Source: Watersipora subatra (Eukaryota; Bryozoa; Gymnolaemata; Cheilostomatida; Watersiporidae). Taken from it: a stretch of DNA of 64,000 nt. This document shows positions 33,300 to 47,600 of the stretch, in pieces (within the stretch, counting starts at the first letter, position 1; every line of letters starts with the position of its first letter). The translations under genes and the position numbers were made by a program. Under the pieces are notes generated by a model. That model did no database searches. It saw only the letters and a program-made list of their open reading frames with translations, and was not told the DNA's origin. Location of the stretch: positions 41,814,776 to 41,878,775 of the forward strand of contig NC_088713.1 in NCBI RefSeq assembly GCF_963576615.1, written 5' to 3'.

Positions 33300-35444
33300 A
33301 CTGATTTTGTATTGTTCTTCAGAAAGATAGCTAGAGTGATGGATAGATATAGCTTGATATATAGAGGGTTTGACAATTTGAGTGGTGGAAGGGTAAATTG
33401 TTAGATTGATAACTAGGTTGTCCGATAGACTGACAGACAGATACATAGATAGCCAACTATAAAATAGATAATAAAAGAGCAGTGTAAAAATTGATAAAAA
33501 CTGTATAACTTAGTTTCATGCTAAAAATATGTTAAAATATTGAGCACTCATCAGACGCTAATGCTAAATTGTGTCTTGCGGATCTTATAAAGGAATACAG
33601 TACAATCAAATACAAGCTAAAAGACTAAAACATTAAAACTTTAGGATGGTTTGAATTTGGAAAGCATAAAATTACCTTAATGGCGGCATGAGGAAACGAG
33701 ACCTCATTTGTTGTTGATAGCCAACTAGATGGAAAGTGGAATAGCTAGAGAAATAGATTGATGGGTAGATAGATAGGCCTATGTAGGTTTATTGGTGATG
33801 TCAGGTTTATTGGTCGCATTGTCACTATATTCATGAGGCTGCTACATGTACTGGTTGTGTCTACATCAATTACACTCCTCCGATCGATCGGAATCAAGCG
33901 CTCACGTCTCAATTTTATAGATACATTTCGAACTATGTTTCTTCCGTCGCGATACATTAATCTATTTTATAGTAGATAAAAGCTGATTATTTGATATGGT
34001 CAAGGTCAAATAATCCTATTGATCAGTTGATACAGTTCCTTGTTTAATAAAGTACCATCAAATAGATAATTTCATTGGTCAAGAAAATATGACCCGTTAT
34101 TTAGTAAAATACTGTGACAAAAGATTTTACCGTTTTGCGGAACTATTTCGTAATGTTTTTGTGGGTCTATTACTGTCGCTCTGTTACTACGGATGATATA
34201 GATATTTTTAGGAAAAATATGACATTTTAGTGATGTGATAAACGACCTTTAGCCAGCACGCTCAAGCTGTGAATCACGCTGATGTTTTCTTTGCTGTGCT
34301 CTGCAAGCAGACAAATCAGATAGTCACTGTTTTATATATAATAACCAAGGACTTTATTAGGTCAAGGTCATTTTCAATTTCCTGTTTAAACTGGTAATGA
34401 ATAAATAATAGTTTTATCATGAACGTGATTCATACTAAAATCAAGGGCTAGTGAAAAGCGATCTATCTCAGAGATCAACATTTGGTCTCGTTTATGCGAT
34501 GAAGGCCTGTGCTGAACATCGTTTTTTGGATTACTGGGAGCATCGGAGTAAAACTCCACCCTGTGTAGCCAATTGTGTTTGTATTGACCTTTACTGCGAG
34601 GTCATTGCTAAAATCTCTGACTGTGCTGTTTGCGGAAAGCATAATCTTTGCTTGAACAGGCTCTAGTTTACCACCCAATCAATGTTATTGCTGCCTTCAG
34701 TATTCTGAGCGCCATAATTTCCTATTTGAGAGTTATGCTATTTGTCCTGTTTGTCTGGTGTCCCAGAGAAGACTGCAGACGTCTTCAACCCAACCAACAA
34801 CTTGGCTACTTCTTTACAGTGGCTTGTGAAATCAACTGGACCATTTTTGTTGGGAAACTAAGATTCTCATTTACAATATCGTTATCTGTAAATTTAGTCA
34901 ATAACCATAAGTTATACCTTAGAATAATCCTCATTTGGTTCTGATTTCATTTATGTAAACCAAACAGCTGTAAAATTGTGTTTTAGAATGTTTATGTAGG
35001 CTAAATTCTAAACATTTCATTTTTTTAATGGTTGATGATAACAATTACATGTATACATGTGTATAATCTGAACTAAGCAATTAAAAATGCATGTAGTATG
35101 AATGGTGTGAATTCACAATGGGTAACAATGTTGTAAATGGGAATTTCAGTTTTCCAGCAAAAGGGTCCAGTTGATTTCGCACGCCACTGTACTTCGAATA
35201 CTTTGTAAATCTTGAAATTCTTTTTGAACCAACGGAATTTTTCTGAAAAATTTGAGTTCGACCTATTTTGTCGACCTTGACCTTTCTGCTCTTCCGTCCT
35301 TCACCCTTAGCTCGTATGTCAACACTTATTGAAGTTTTTCTAAAACCGTAATATCAAAATCTTCATCTATCTTTTTAGCTATCGTCGCTTCACCTCTAAC
35401 AAGGATCTGTGATTCATCATTTCCCAACTCTATTATGTTTTCAG
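33300..35444. other. 5' flank of the SxIP gene
   Basis: Should contain the untranslated first exon(s) and promoter, because coding exon 1 begins with an acceptor. No TATA, CpG-rich block or donor stood out. TAGATAGA-like runs at 33330-33460 and 33715-33780. Confidence 0.35.
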
Positions 35445-35630
35445 TAAAAGATGGCTGACATGTCTAAGATACCCTTACATGACATACTCAACACCTCAGA
35501 TCACTTGCTGGATATTAGCAGTGAACATGAGTCGCTTACACACCACCCTTCTCTCACGTCAGCCTATGAATCTGAGCTACAGTTTGATGAAAGTACACTA
35601 CAACACGAGACAGAACCTTATCACTCGCAG
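35445..35630 (+). CDS. SxIP gene exon 1 (start codon exon)
   Basis: Acceptor TGTTTTCAG|T at 35444 with 6 bases of 5' UTR, then ATG at 35451 in good context (AAGATGG). Encodes 60 residues starting MADMSKIPLHDILNTSDHL, including the first SxIP motif. Donor CAG|GTGAGG, phase 0. Confidence 0.8.
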
Positions 35631-38600
35631 GTGAGGGTGGGAATCATTTACCATTTAGACAGATTAACTGTTTAAATGCTAGATGTCGGTTTTAGCCTTA
35701 TTCTAATCAGTTTAACCAATTAGAATACTGTTTAAGAAAATATGTTGATAGGAGGAGTTGTCTATCCTTGTCTGACAATAAAAAAATTTCAAAATACTTG
35801 AATGCCAAGAATGATCAAGTTGCCTTGTTGAAAATAGCACACAAGCTGACCATATCCTGAAGTTGCTTAGCAACAGGTTCGTTTAGAAAAGTAGCCACTA
35901 TGGAATTGCTTATTATGAAAAGGTATTCAGCGAACATGTGGAAACAGATCTAAACCAGCCAATCAGGCTGTTCCTAGGCTTTTAAGCAACCAATTACATG
36001 TAGATAAGATGCTATGATGAACTGAGCAATATCCACATAATTCATATTTAGGTGGAAGACAATGCAGAGCAAGAAACAAGTGCTGAGAATTTTAACACAC
36101 AGTCTGACAGAGGAGACAACAGTCAAGTGCAATCAGAAAGGGGAGATAATAGCCGCATGGGTTTGGAAGATATAAGGGTTTATTCTAGCTCTCCGAGAGC
36201 TGCAGCAGGTAAGTTAGATCATGTTTTTGAGTGCTGCTAAAATAGTTTTGCGAATGAAGGGTGTTCTAGAAGATATTGGAACCTTGTTAAATGCAAATTA
36301 TTTAATTTTTTGTTAAAGGTCATTGTGAGGTCAAATTTAATTATTGTCATATGTACACATATTAGGTAATTTGGAAACTAAAAAACGCATCTAGCTGAAA
36401 GGCAAGTTTATATCAGTACATTCCTTATTAATTTTTATTGTTGAGTCCCCTTACAACTGACGAGGGCAATCACCGCACCCTTTTGTTTCGAATGTAACCC
36501 ATGGTAAATATACCAATGCAAACACCCCTGGTGAAAATCATCGAAATTTTATATATGCACTGTACATATTAAAAATTAGTAACAAAACGATATGTTAACC
36601 TTAGTAACTACAGTTACCTACAGTAACTTTAGTGTATTTAGTGGTTATGATCTGCAATATAATGTAACGTTACAATATACTATGTGCAGTACATACGGTA
36701 GGGAGTTCTTAATTTGAGGCAGACATATAGAATAAACGTTGAATTTAATTAAATGAATTTAGCTTACTAAACACATGTTTGAAGCTTAGTTTAGTACAGT
36801 CAAACATGGATAACTCGCCCACGGATAGCTCGAACACATGGTTAACTCGAACACATGGTTTCTTTGGTCCATTCCCACGTAATGATAAATTGCTATAGAT
36901 AACTCGACCTCAACTCTGTTAACTCAAACAGTTTTTTGCCCAACGACAACCGAGATGGTTGTTATCGCTTTAGAAAATCACTTTATTCCAAGTCATAGAG
37001 GTAAACCTCAACTTTTCGTAAATCATAGGCGTCGTTATTACCACCGTCAGCAAAATATTTTTGTCAACGACTTTTCTAAAGGTTTGGTGAATTTTGATTT
37101 TTACCAAACATCCCCTTAGCGATCGCCTTTCGAAAGCATGGAAAAGTGAGGTGACCTTCGCATAAACTTCAAGAAAAATCGGCAAAATTGATCTTGGCTA
37201 AAACGCTCAAAAGAAAAAGAGGTCTTTTTTTCTGAGCATTTCAACAATGATCAAGTTTTGCCAATTTTAATCTAAAAAACGTCCTGGCAATAACATCACC
37301 TCAAACAACAAAACAATCTCAAGTGATAGAAAAATCTCCTATACTTTTTGATAAAAAAGTTTTAAACTTTACATTAGAAGCATTTATTTTGTAACAAGCC
37401 ATTTATGCTTTTGATTTCTATTATAGTTTGTATATGTGCATGTATCTACTAATAAATAAATGGGCTAGTGACAGTGCTCTGATAACTTGAACGCTCTGAT
37501 AATTCTAACACTTTCGCTCGGTCCCGTGAAGTTCGAGTTATCCATGTTTGACTATGAATTTTTAACTATTTTACTCAACTTCAACTTTTTTATCGCTCAA
37601 ATTTTATCACCTGTCTCTGGTTTCATTTACACATTAACTAATAACAAATAACGCCGAACTGGCTATAAGCATAGTATGTCTTTCATTCGTTGTTAGAGAG
37701 CTTGTGGCGTAGAACATATCGGCATATTTCTTATTCCGACGTAATCAGCACACCGACTGCCAAATTTGAATTTTGAATTAATCCTTTGTTGATTTCATAT
37801 GGCGGAAAATATTTCGTATGGAGAGGGTGAAAAATCAGCGTGTTCTATATCGCAGGGCAAAAAATTATATAACAGGGTCATCGTAATCCGAAGGTGCACT
37901 GTAGTTTGGTTTTTCAAGGTCCGGCTCATATGAGAGATCAGCAAGTACACTGTAGTTGGATCTTGAGTAATGACAAAATTTCCTTTGGAGCAAAGGCTTT
38001 TTCTTTATCTCTCGAATAGCCTTGACCTCTATCTTTTGAAATCCCGTAATGACAATACATTAAATTTCAATGTTTTCAATATAACCAACAGTAATTTTAA
38101 ACTAACACACCAGCTGTGATTAAAATATAAAACATATATTGCCATTTATCGTTTTAAAACAAAAGGTGATACCCTAACTTTAGTTCTGTTCCTCGACGTG
38201 CATATTCATAAAGTTTTCACTTGAAAAAGAAACCTAAGCAATGCTCTAGCTCGCCTTGTTGTCTTAATGGGAGGACAACTCTTAGTGAAACCATTTATTC
38301 TCTATCCAGTGTCAATCTTATTCTTTCTGTTGTATGTTGCCGTGGTTTCTTTTAAGGGTTGATATAAGTCCTGTTTCATTGAGTTTCCATAACGCGAATG
38401 ATGCTGATGTGGAGTTGTGCCCATGTTCAGTTACCATGTGATAAGTGTTTCAATGGACATGCCCATGTTGTGAATTAACGCGCGTGCTTTGGTAAAAAAG
38501 GTATTGATTTCTATATCAGAGGTCATAGAGACACATTCGGAATTGCTGAAGTTTAAGAAGTGAATTAAGTGTGTAAAATGTTTGAATGTTTAAAATGTAA

Positions 38601-41600
38601 TAGTTTGGGTAGCATGTCCTTGGGCATCATTCAGAAGATATGTCTCCGTCTTTCGCAAACATGATGAAAAAAAATGAGGTTTGGCAAAAATTGAAATATT
38701 TGGCAAAAATTTGTGAGTAACAAAACTCACTTACCTTTTGAATTTTTGTTGTTTATATCTTGCGAATGACGACAAGCTTGCTGAGTAATGGCATCATGGA
38801 AACAGCGTTTGTTCTTATCAACCAATTTGCACACACAGGAGAAGATGTTCTGGAAGAGAGTGAAGAAGAGGAGGAGGGAGACAACCCGTACAGCTCGTAT
38901 CAGCAATTCCACAGAGACCTTTCAAGCCACGAAGATCCTAAATCAGAACTCATGGAGTTTGAGCTTCTTGAACAAGGTAGACATTAGCGGTAGAAGAGTG
39001 GAGTCATTGCCAATAAAGTTTGGCCGATTTTTACTTTTTAATGAAGGTAGATTTTTTAACCTTGCATTGCAACTTTTAACAGGAAATACACCATGCATAA
39101 TTTCAGTTTTATAGCTCTCCGTATATTACTCACAAAGCGGAGTGATTGATTGATAGATGGGCTGGCACGTCAGTTGTTGGCTGCAGAATGCCAAAAAGAT
39201 TTACCATAAAACTTCAACTTCAATCTTATCGTTGTTATATCACAAAAGTAGAGGTGGAACGAGACACGAGACGTCTCGAGTATCGACCTGTCTCGTATCG
39301 GTCTCGTCTCGAGTTAACTATTGCCAAACTCGAGACAGGAAATAGAACTAAAGCGCCTGCGCACGGTCGTTAAAACATGGCTTCTTGCGGTAGCAACAAC
39401 TCCATATATTGTAACGGATTGCGGGCAGCTGCCTTTGAAGTTATACCCGGTCCGTTACTACCTGTTGCTATTGATTATGTTGGCCACTGAGTCTAGTCAC
39501 GTAGTCCGGACAACAGCCCTGTTATATTTTAGTTCGGTTCTGTGTTCTTAAAACAGATACCGGGTCGTATCTAATTACTCTTCGGATAATCCAATTTAAT
39601 AAATTGGATAACGTTTGCGGGTAAAATGTCTGTATTTTATCGTATCGTGTCTAAACACCAACTGACCTTCATAAAATTCGGGCCTCTCTTACGTATATAC
39701 TACCAATCGCGGGTAAAACTTGCCCGGGCACGGAGAAACGAACGAAAGGCCGTGTCGACCATAGTCCGTGTTCGGTTAACAATGACGTTTTGTTAACTCA
39801 AAATAAGAATATACATGTGCATGTATACAGTAATTAATATAATTTCATGAGTACAATTTAAATATAATTCACATACTACAGTTAATACATAAACAAAACT
39901 TGACATTAATGAAACGATAAGAATGAAAGTGTTATCGTGTGTTCTTTTAGTTGCGGTATTTCTTTGTAGAGCGACGGCTATCGGTTTCATTACACATTAC
40001 ATTAAAAAGTAAGAACTACTCAATAGATGGTAAAAATATACATGTACAAAGCAATATGTTTATAATAATTATGATCAATCAAGCTCAAAATTCTTAGAAT
40101 ATATAACTTCGGTATTTTAGAGCTGTTTGTGTCACTTTTGTTTACAAAAACTACATGCATATCACTATAATAATTAAAATGTTGTATTTAAATCGTTTAC
40201 ACCAGGCGAAAATTCAATTTAAAAATAGATTTATTAATTTATATATACCGAGTAGCTAGTACTTGTGTAGTGAAATCATCACCAAATGCTCATTATTTTA
40301 CTGTCTCGTGTCTCGAGTCTCGAATTTTTACAAGACAGTGTCTCGAGTCTCGTCTCGAACTTAAAAAACCTGTCTCGTTCCACCTCTACACAAAAGGATT
40401 GCGTTTGTATCATTTTTCCTCTCACTCCAAGTTGTTAATTGTAATCATAAACTAGTAGGCCCTACATCCCAAACTTGAGAACAAACATTAATCCTAATGC
40501 TTTACACATACATGTATATGTGCAAGTTACTAGATGATATTGGAGTTGTCTTTTGTTGGTTATTAGATAAGACAACTACTCGATTACATGTAGCACTAGC
40601 ACCAAATGAATGTTATTTCTGCCAACTTTATCTTCACACTATAACTTATTGTAGAAAACACAGACACTGCTACACCAGGTATTCGTCCTGTAGATTTTTT
40701 TAGCTTGCTAATTTGGATTGGTTTATTCCATTGCCCGAGTTCCCTTTGAATGCTCTGATTGGTTTATTTTCTTGCTTGTGCGTTTCGATTGGTAGTTCAC
40801 CCCGTATGCAGCAAGGAATGATTGGCTCTGGTTGGTTTATTTTCTTGCTTGTGCATTTTGATTGGTAGTTCACCTTGTATGCAGCTAGGAATGATCAGTT
40901 TCTTCTTATTGTACAAAATTACTATACACTCGTTCTGCTCTACAGCTCAGGCATCAAGTTCGTCTTAAAGGCAATCCATGAGCCAATGCAGTCTAACTTT
41001 AATTGTATTCTCAATTTACAAATTCTATGTCATTTTGGTAGTTATTCTCTCTTGTTTGTCAGTAGGCCTAAATCTAGAACAAGAAACAAATTTTTCAGCT
41101 GCAAGAGTTTGTCATCTAAAATTGAATTTATTGTCAGCCATGTCTACAAATACTAAGCCAATGTGATAGTTATCTTCTTTTGTTAGTCAGTAAATCTATA
41201 ACCAAAAATGAACTTTTCAGCTGCGAGAGATCTCAGTCTATATTTAAATGTATTGTCGATCACATCTACAACTTTTAATCCACTTTGTTAATTATCTTCT
41301 CTTGTGTGTGAATAGATTTATTGCAAAAAAGGAACAATTCAGTTGCAAGAGATTTTTGGCTGAAATTAAATGTATTGTAGATCAAATCTTTAAATTTTAA
41401 ACAATTATGTTAGTTATCTTCTCTTGTGTGTGAAGTAACCTATAATCAAATTGAACTTTTTAGCTGCCAGCGATTGTAGTTTGACTGAGATATGATGTAA
41501 ACTTACATTTCAATTTTTACATCAATTTTTGCTGCCCTTTGACCTTTAGGTATCAAGTCGTAACACTTCTATAAAGCCTCATATTAATCTTTTCTTTCTA

Positions 41601-44600
41601 ATCTAGCCTTAGATGCTTGCTGTGGTGTGGGGTTTGCGATCCTACCCAACCCAGTGAGTGATTTTGTTTGTGATGATTGCAAGCTTCTGGGTGCAAGGCT
41701 GGTGTGCTTGGCTTAGGTGTGGGAAGCACTCAGGGTTCCATCACTGCTAAAGACAGTTTGCATGGCACTTGTCTGGCATAGGTTTATTCTCAGATGCATC
41801 GGGGCAGTTTGACCAATGGAAATAATTGGCAATGACCCTGGAAAAACAATCAACAACTCTTGTCCAATTACAAAGTATTATATAATCTGAGTTCAATAAT
41901 TCAAGTACAAAATTATTACACATTAATGCATTAAATAATGCATTAATGTGTGAAAATGCATTTATGCTTTAATGCAATATTGCATTAGTGTATTCATGTA
42001 TTAGTGCATTAATGCACAAATGCATTATCTGGAAGCATACTGTTTCCAATACAACTGAGAAGGTGCAAAGGCACATTGATGGGCAAAATATAGCAAACGC
42101 ATGTTCGCTGTTGATTTAATAACCTCATCTCTCAGCATAGCTCTAAGTGCGTAAATTCATAGGTCATTTTAAAACTTAAATTCTAGTCTTTTCATCTAAT
42201 TAAATATAATCTAATATAAATATTTTGTTCTCTGACTACAGAGAGTTGCAAGCTAAACTAAGCTGTAATCCTAAACTCGGAGTAAATTTGTCAATCATTT
42301 CGTATCCTGTAAGCATTTTTTGAAGTTATATAATCTGCTTTAATTCGTGTTGTGCTACAAAGACTGCAGGAAACTTCTGAGGAATTTACAACATCTCAGA
42401 TATCTCAAAGCAATGACTACTCTATCTCGTAGCGAGATCGCTCCTTGTGTATTTTCCCTCGTACCGTATAATAAAACCGATGGGAAATCTTGTAAGAAAG
42501 ATAATTAATGTGATCGCTAACATGTTGGCTAAGTTAGGACTAAACTATAATCGTTAAAAAGTATTAGCGATATAAACGTATAATAGAGACAGAAACAATA
42601 TACAAAAGTAATGTAAATTATATAAGAGTGATTATATGCGGATGTTTTGAGAATATATTGTCAGAAATAAGTTTTTGGTCCGGCGTCTGCCAAATTTACT
42701 CTGATTTTTGGGATTACAGCTCAGTTTACCTTGTAACTTTTCATAGTAAACAAAACGATGTTTATTTAATTAGATGAAAAGAGTGCAGTTTAAGTTTTAA
42801 AATGATGTGTAGTTTTATGTATTTCGAGCTGAGATGAAAAGATCCCTCAATCAACAATGAACACAGAGGGGAGGTTGTCACAGTTTTGCATACCACTCTA
42901 ACCATAGCCTGTCTTGACAAACTGTTGTTTTTGCGGAGTTGTCCGCCGTCAAGCGGGCGAGCAACAACAGCTTGTCACAAGACGTACTGCACCTGATGCA
43001 TCAGCTGCACTTATAAGGAGTTGTTCTCTTCCGTCTACGCGGCTTGGCTGCGATGTTATGTCGGTCGCTCCATTGGTAATCATAACGGATTTCACGCAAA
43101 AATTTATGTAGAAGAAAATAAGATTTCAACGTTTAACCAAAGACCAGTCTTCATAATAAACTTTAGTAAAACTTAAAAATAAAATAAATTGAAAATAAAA
43201 TCAATAAGAACAAATAAAACTTGACTGATACAAAAATATAAATAATACTGACTGAACGCACAATTAACGACACGTTTAGTCGCTGTTGTTGCCTAAGTTC
43301 TCAAATTTTACCAAAGTTTACTGCAGAGACGGGTCGCTAGTTAAACGTTCTGTTCTTATCTTAATTTTTCTACATAAATTTTTGTGCGAAATCCGTTATG
43401 ATTACCAAATGAGCGACCGACATAAAATCGCAACCAAGCCGCGTAGACGGAAGATAACAACTCCCTATAAGTGCAGCTGATGCATCAGGTGCAGTACGTC
43501 TTGTGACAAGCTGTTGTTGCTCGCCCGCTCGACGGCGGACAACTCCGCAAAAACAACAGTTTGTCAAGACAGGCTACTCTAACCACTGCGCATGTATTTG
43601 CAACTTACAGACAATGATAACCATATTTGATACATTTAGGAGCTTCTGACCGTTCACAGGCTACTAGCATCACAGTTTCTATTTATATACAATTTTGAAC
43701 AAATTTTTTTTCATCACAAAACAATTTCATTCCTCTTTAATTCAATCAGTTTTACTTATTTTAGACAAATGCTGTCGATGCCTGTCAGCATATTCTTAGC
43801 ACTCCTATTTACCACATGAGCATCTACCATAGCCCAATGGATTTTTTTCGCAAAATCTGTTACATATATTAATGGTATCTTTTTGGCCATGATTTTAGGT
43901 CTGAGAAACTTGCAAATATTTATATCTGGTGTTTTTTGCAAAGTTTTTCAGTTAAAAACATGCTAATTTTTATATTCTGTGTCTTTTGCAGTTTTTTTAA
44001 AGAAAGTTTTAGAGTAAACATGCTAATTGTATATTCTGTGTTCTATTATAAGTCTTTTGTTCAAAAAACATGCTAATTTTTATATTGTGTTCTTTTTTAA
44101 TTTTTTAGTCAAAAACATGCAATTCTTTTCTTAGAGTAGTTTTTCCATACTTGATTCATCCCTTCATTAGGTGTGTAACCTTTAATAGCAGCTGTGTACC
44201 TCCCAAATCTCTAAAAATATTCCTTGGACCACAGGCTACGCAAACATTTTTAAGATTGTAAATTTTTTCGAAATTTTTAGTTTCCTGATGTTTTATAAAA
44301 ATAGTTCTTCATACATCCTGTTTGAAAATGAGAGAATAACTCCTAAAGCTGATTTGTATTGTGGTGGATGACTAATGCTGAGTGATGACTAATATTGCAG
44401 AGATAGACTTAGGTCCAATGTTGGATCAGCTGCTGTTAACTACTAACGATGACGTTCCCAGCTACGACTCACTACAGGAATATCTGCGTAAGACCTCACT
44501 CCCTAGTAGCTCTGAAAGCAACACTACTAACCCTGTTGGCACAACGCCAGATATGCATGGTGATTATTCTCCCCCTAGTATTCTATCTTTGATCAATTGC

Positions 44601-47600
44601 AGACAGTTTGAAAAAGGCTTACAAAAGTGAATATCTTGAAAATGGCTTACTGTGCAAACCGGTTTTCTGAAAACTCATGGTGTGCTATAGAGTCTAGCCT
44701 GTCTTGACAAGCTGTTGTTTTTGCGTAGTTGTCCCCCCGTCGAGCGGCGAGCAACAACAGCTTGTCACAAGACGTACTGCACCTGATGCATCAGCTGCAC
44801 TTATAAGGAGTTGTTCTCTTCCGTCTACGCGGCTTGGCTGCGATGTTATTCCGGTCGCTCCATTGGTAATCATAACGGATTTCATACAAAAATGTATGTA
44901 GAAAAATTAAGATAAGAACGTTTAACTGGCGACCCCTCTCTGCAGTAAACATTATTAGAATTTGAGAACTTAGGCAAAAACAGCGACGAAACATGTCGTT
45001 ATTTGTGCGCTCAGTCAGTTTTATTTCTATTTTTGTATTAGTCAGTTTTATTTGTTCTTATGGATTTTATTTTAAGTTTATTTTATTCTTAAGTTCTACT
45101 AAAGTTTATCACAGAAACTGGTTTTTGGTTAAACGTTGTAATCTTGTTTTTTTTCTAAATAAATTTTTGCGTGAAATCCGTTATGATTACCAATGGAGCG
45201 ACCGACATAACATCGCAGCCAAGCCGCGTAGACGGAAGAGAACAACTCCCTATAAGTGCAGCTGATGCATCAGGTGCAGTACGTCTTGTGACAAGCCGTT
45301 GTTGCTCGCCGCTCGACGGGGGGACAACTACGCAAAAACAACAGCTTGTCAAGACAGGCTATATAGAGTCAAGCTCATATTGGTAGTAGTTAAATTTTAC
45401 AAAATTAAATTATATTTGAACCAAATCCGTGTTCTAAAAATGATTAAATGGGTTCTCGTCAAATTTCAAGCGGCTGCTTGGTTGATGTTTATATATCGAT
45501 TTTGCTTTGCATTAAAAATTCTTTTTTTTGCATATGAAAAAATAATAAAAATATTTAAAAATAATTTTCATTCTAGCAAGGGTTCACTCAAAGTATGTAT
45601 ATACAATGTATGTATAACTTTTGATTGACATTAGTAAATATCAACCAAATGTTGTTTTTCATTTTTTCATTTCCGAGTCACAAATTTTAAATGATTGATA
45701 ATCGTTGATATTTTTTAAAATATGAACAAATATATAAAAGCCACTGGCTGTCACTTGTCGTGTTCTTACTACTTTTGTTATGTGTATATAATCTTCAGAG
45801 TAGCAACAGCCAATCCTATGCATGCTGTTATAATTTGGAGTAATGTCCTCTTGAGAAGATTCTATTCCACAGTTGTTTGCACTAAAAGTTGTGTTCATTG
45901 ATCTTGCTCTATGACTTTTAACTGCTAACAATGATCAAATTCTTTAAAAAACTTTTAGTGGAGCACAGTAAAATATTTTACATCATTGCAACAGCTGATA
46001 ATCATGTTACATTGCTATGTCGACCTTTCTAAACATTTTAAAGTGAAAGAAACTTTGCTAGCGAACTTTTTATAAAGCACTATTTATATTGATGAATAAT
46101 TAAAAAATGCCTTTAGTTAATATAGAGCCATAGAACAGTCAAATATTTTGTAATATCACCTTATGTGGACCATCACGTAGGCAGTTGCCAGCTGTTTGAA
46201 ATATGATCACACCAAAGCATGTGAAGGGAGGCAAATCCAAATTTACTATTGACTTAACCAGAACATGAAAAAAAAAATTGAATAGAGATTTTTAAAATCT
46301 TTTGACAGACTTAGAGAGAAATTAGTCATCAATACTACCAGTAATTCCTTGTGATTCATCACTTTTTGGTGTTAAAATTCAACTTTAATACAAGCTGTGT
46401 CCGTCTGTCTGTCCGAAGCCATAGTTGGAAGTTGGCAAAAAAGACTGCATCGCACAGGATTTGAACTCAGCCATTTGGCTTCTATGCCTGTTACCAATTG
46501 CATCACCCAACCACCTTGCTGAATATTGGAATACTTGTGAAGATAGTTATTACACCGGATGATAGCTCTCAGCCATTCGAACAACCGGACTGCCTGGGTA
46601 GTTGATAAAAATAAAACTGAAAAATAAAATACATTAATCTATCATACTCTGGCCCAGTGAGATTCCTCCAGAAACATAATTGTGATAGTAGTCATTGCGA
46701 TTCGCTGTTTTCCTGTTGTTTTGTGATATGTAAGAATGTGAATTTCTTGTGACGCCCTTCATCATGCCTCTTGAACACCTTTGACCTTCCAAATCATCTA
46801 ATGACCCTAAAAAAAAAATGCTTGAATTTAATAAAGAAGTGACTTCATTAAATTTGAGTTTCTAGATTTTATTTTGTGGACTCAACTTTTCGCCGAGGCA
46901 CCATTCCTGACTAATCGTGAAAAATAAACCGGGATTATGGGAATTTGATTTTTGAATATATTGTCCATGATTGGTCAAACACTTGTTTAATAATCAAGAA
47001 AAGAGTATGTCAAAAAACTCAAAACTTGAAAAAATTAATTTATTAAATACTGCATTATTATTCCAAAGTTTGCCTAATAGATGTAAAATAATTTGTAAGA
47101 TGAAAATATTATTTTTGTGTTCATTTAATAGGAAAGACACTACATTTAACTTGCCCAATATGTCCGCCCGTTCACTCATTCAAAAAAGCTCGTTTCCGTT
47201 TTCCTTTTTTCTAACTGTCTGGAATTTGATCAAATAACCCTTTTTATATGTTTTATGTGCTTCTTACCAACATTCTTATATCTCTTGATTCATTCTATAT
47301 GTTGTCATAGACATCAAGTCTTGCAGGAACTATATCTAATCTTTACCACCATCTACACTCGACATCTATGAATTATTTCTAAGCATTACATTGTTTCTCT
47401 ATGGAAGGATTTTGTGTAATAACCAAAAAGGATAAATTGTTAAAAGTTTAACAGAAATGCTAAAAATTTGTTAGTTAAAGTGTGACTGAAACACAATTGG
47501 TCAGCTGACAATCGGGAGCCAATAAGAGAAAAGCATTAAATTGTACGACTAAACATAAATACGACTTTTGAACTTTACACTTGATTATTCTTAGAATCTG

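Noticed and set aside
34451..34666. 71-codon plus-strand ORF with several Cys (CVANCVCIDLYC)
   Set aside because: An ORF of similar length is open on the opposite strand over the same bases, and no splice signals or Cys-motif spacing support a gene.
41606..41653. Possible extra SxIP gene exon (ALDACCGVGFAILPNP) with AG and GTGAGT borders
   Set aside because: It would enter in phase 1 and leave in phase 0, which cannot join exon 4 in frame, and the sequence does not resemble the rest of the protein.
42914..43567. Repeated 65-codon ORF MTNCCFCGVVRRQAGEQQQL, also at 44704-44901 and 45155-45352
   Set aside because: It is encoded by the terminal inverted repeats of the foldback elements and appears in mirror image at both ends; copies carry changes without a protein pattern.
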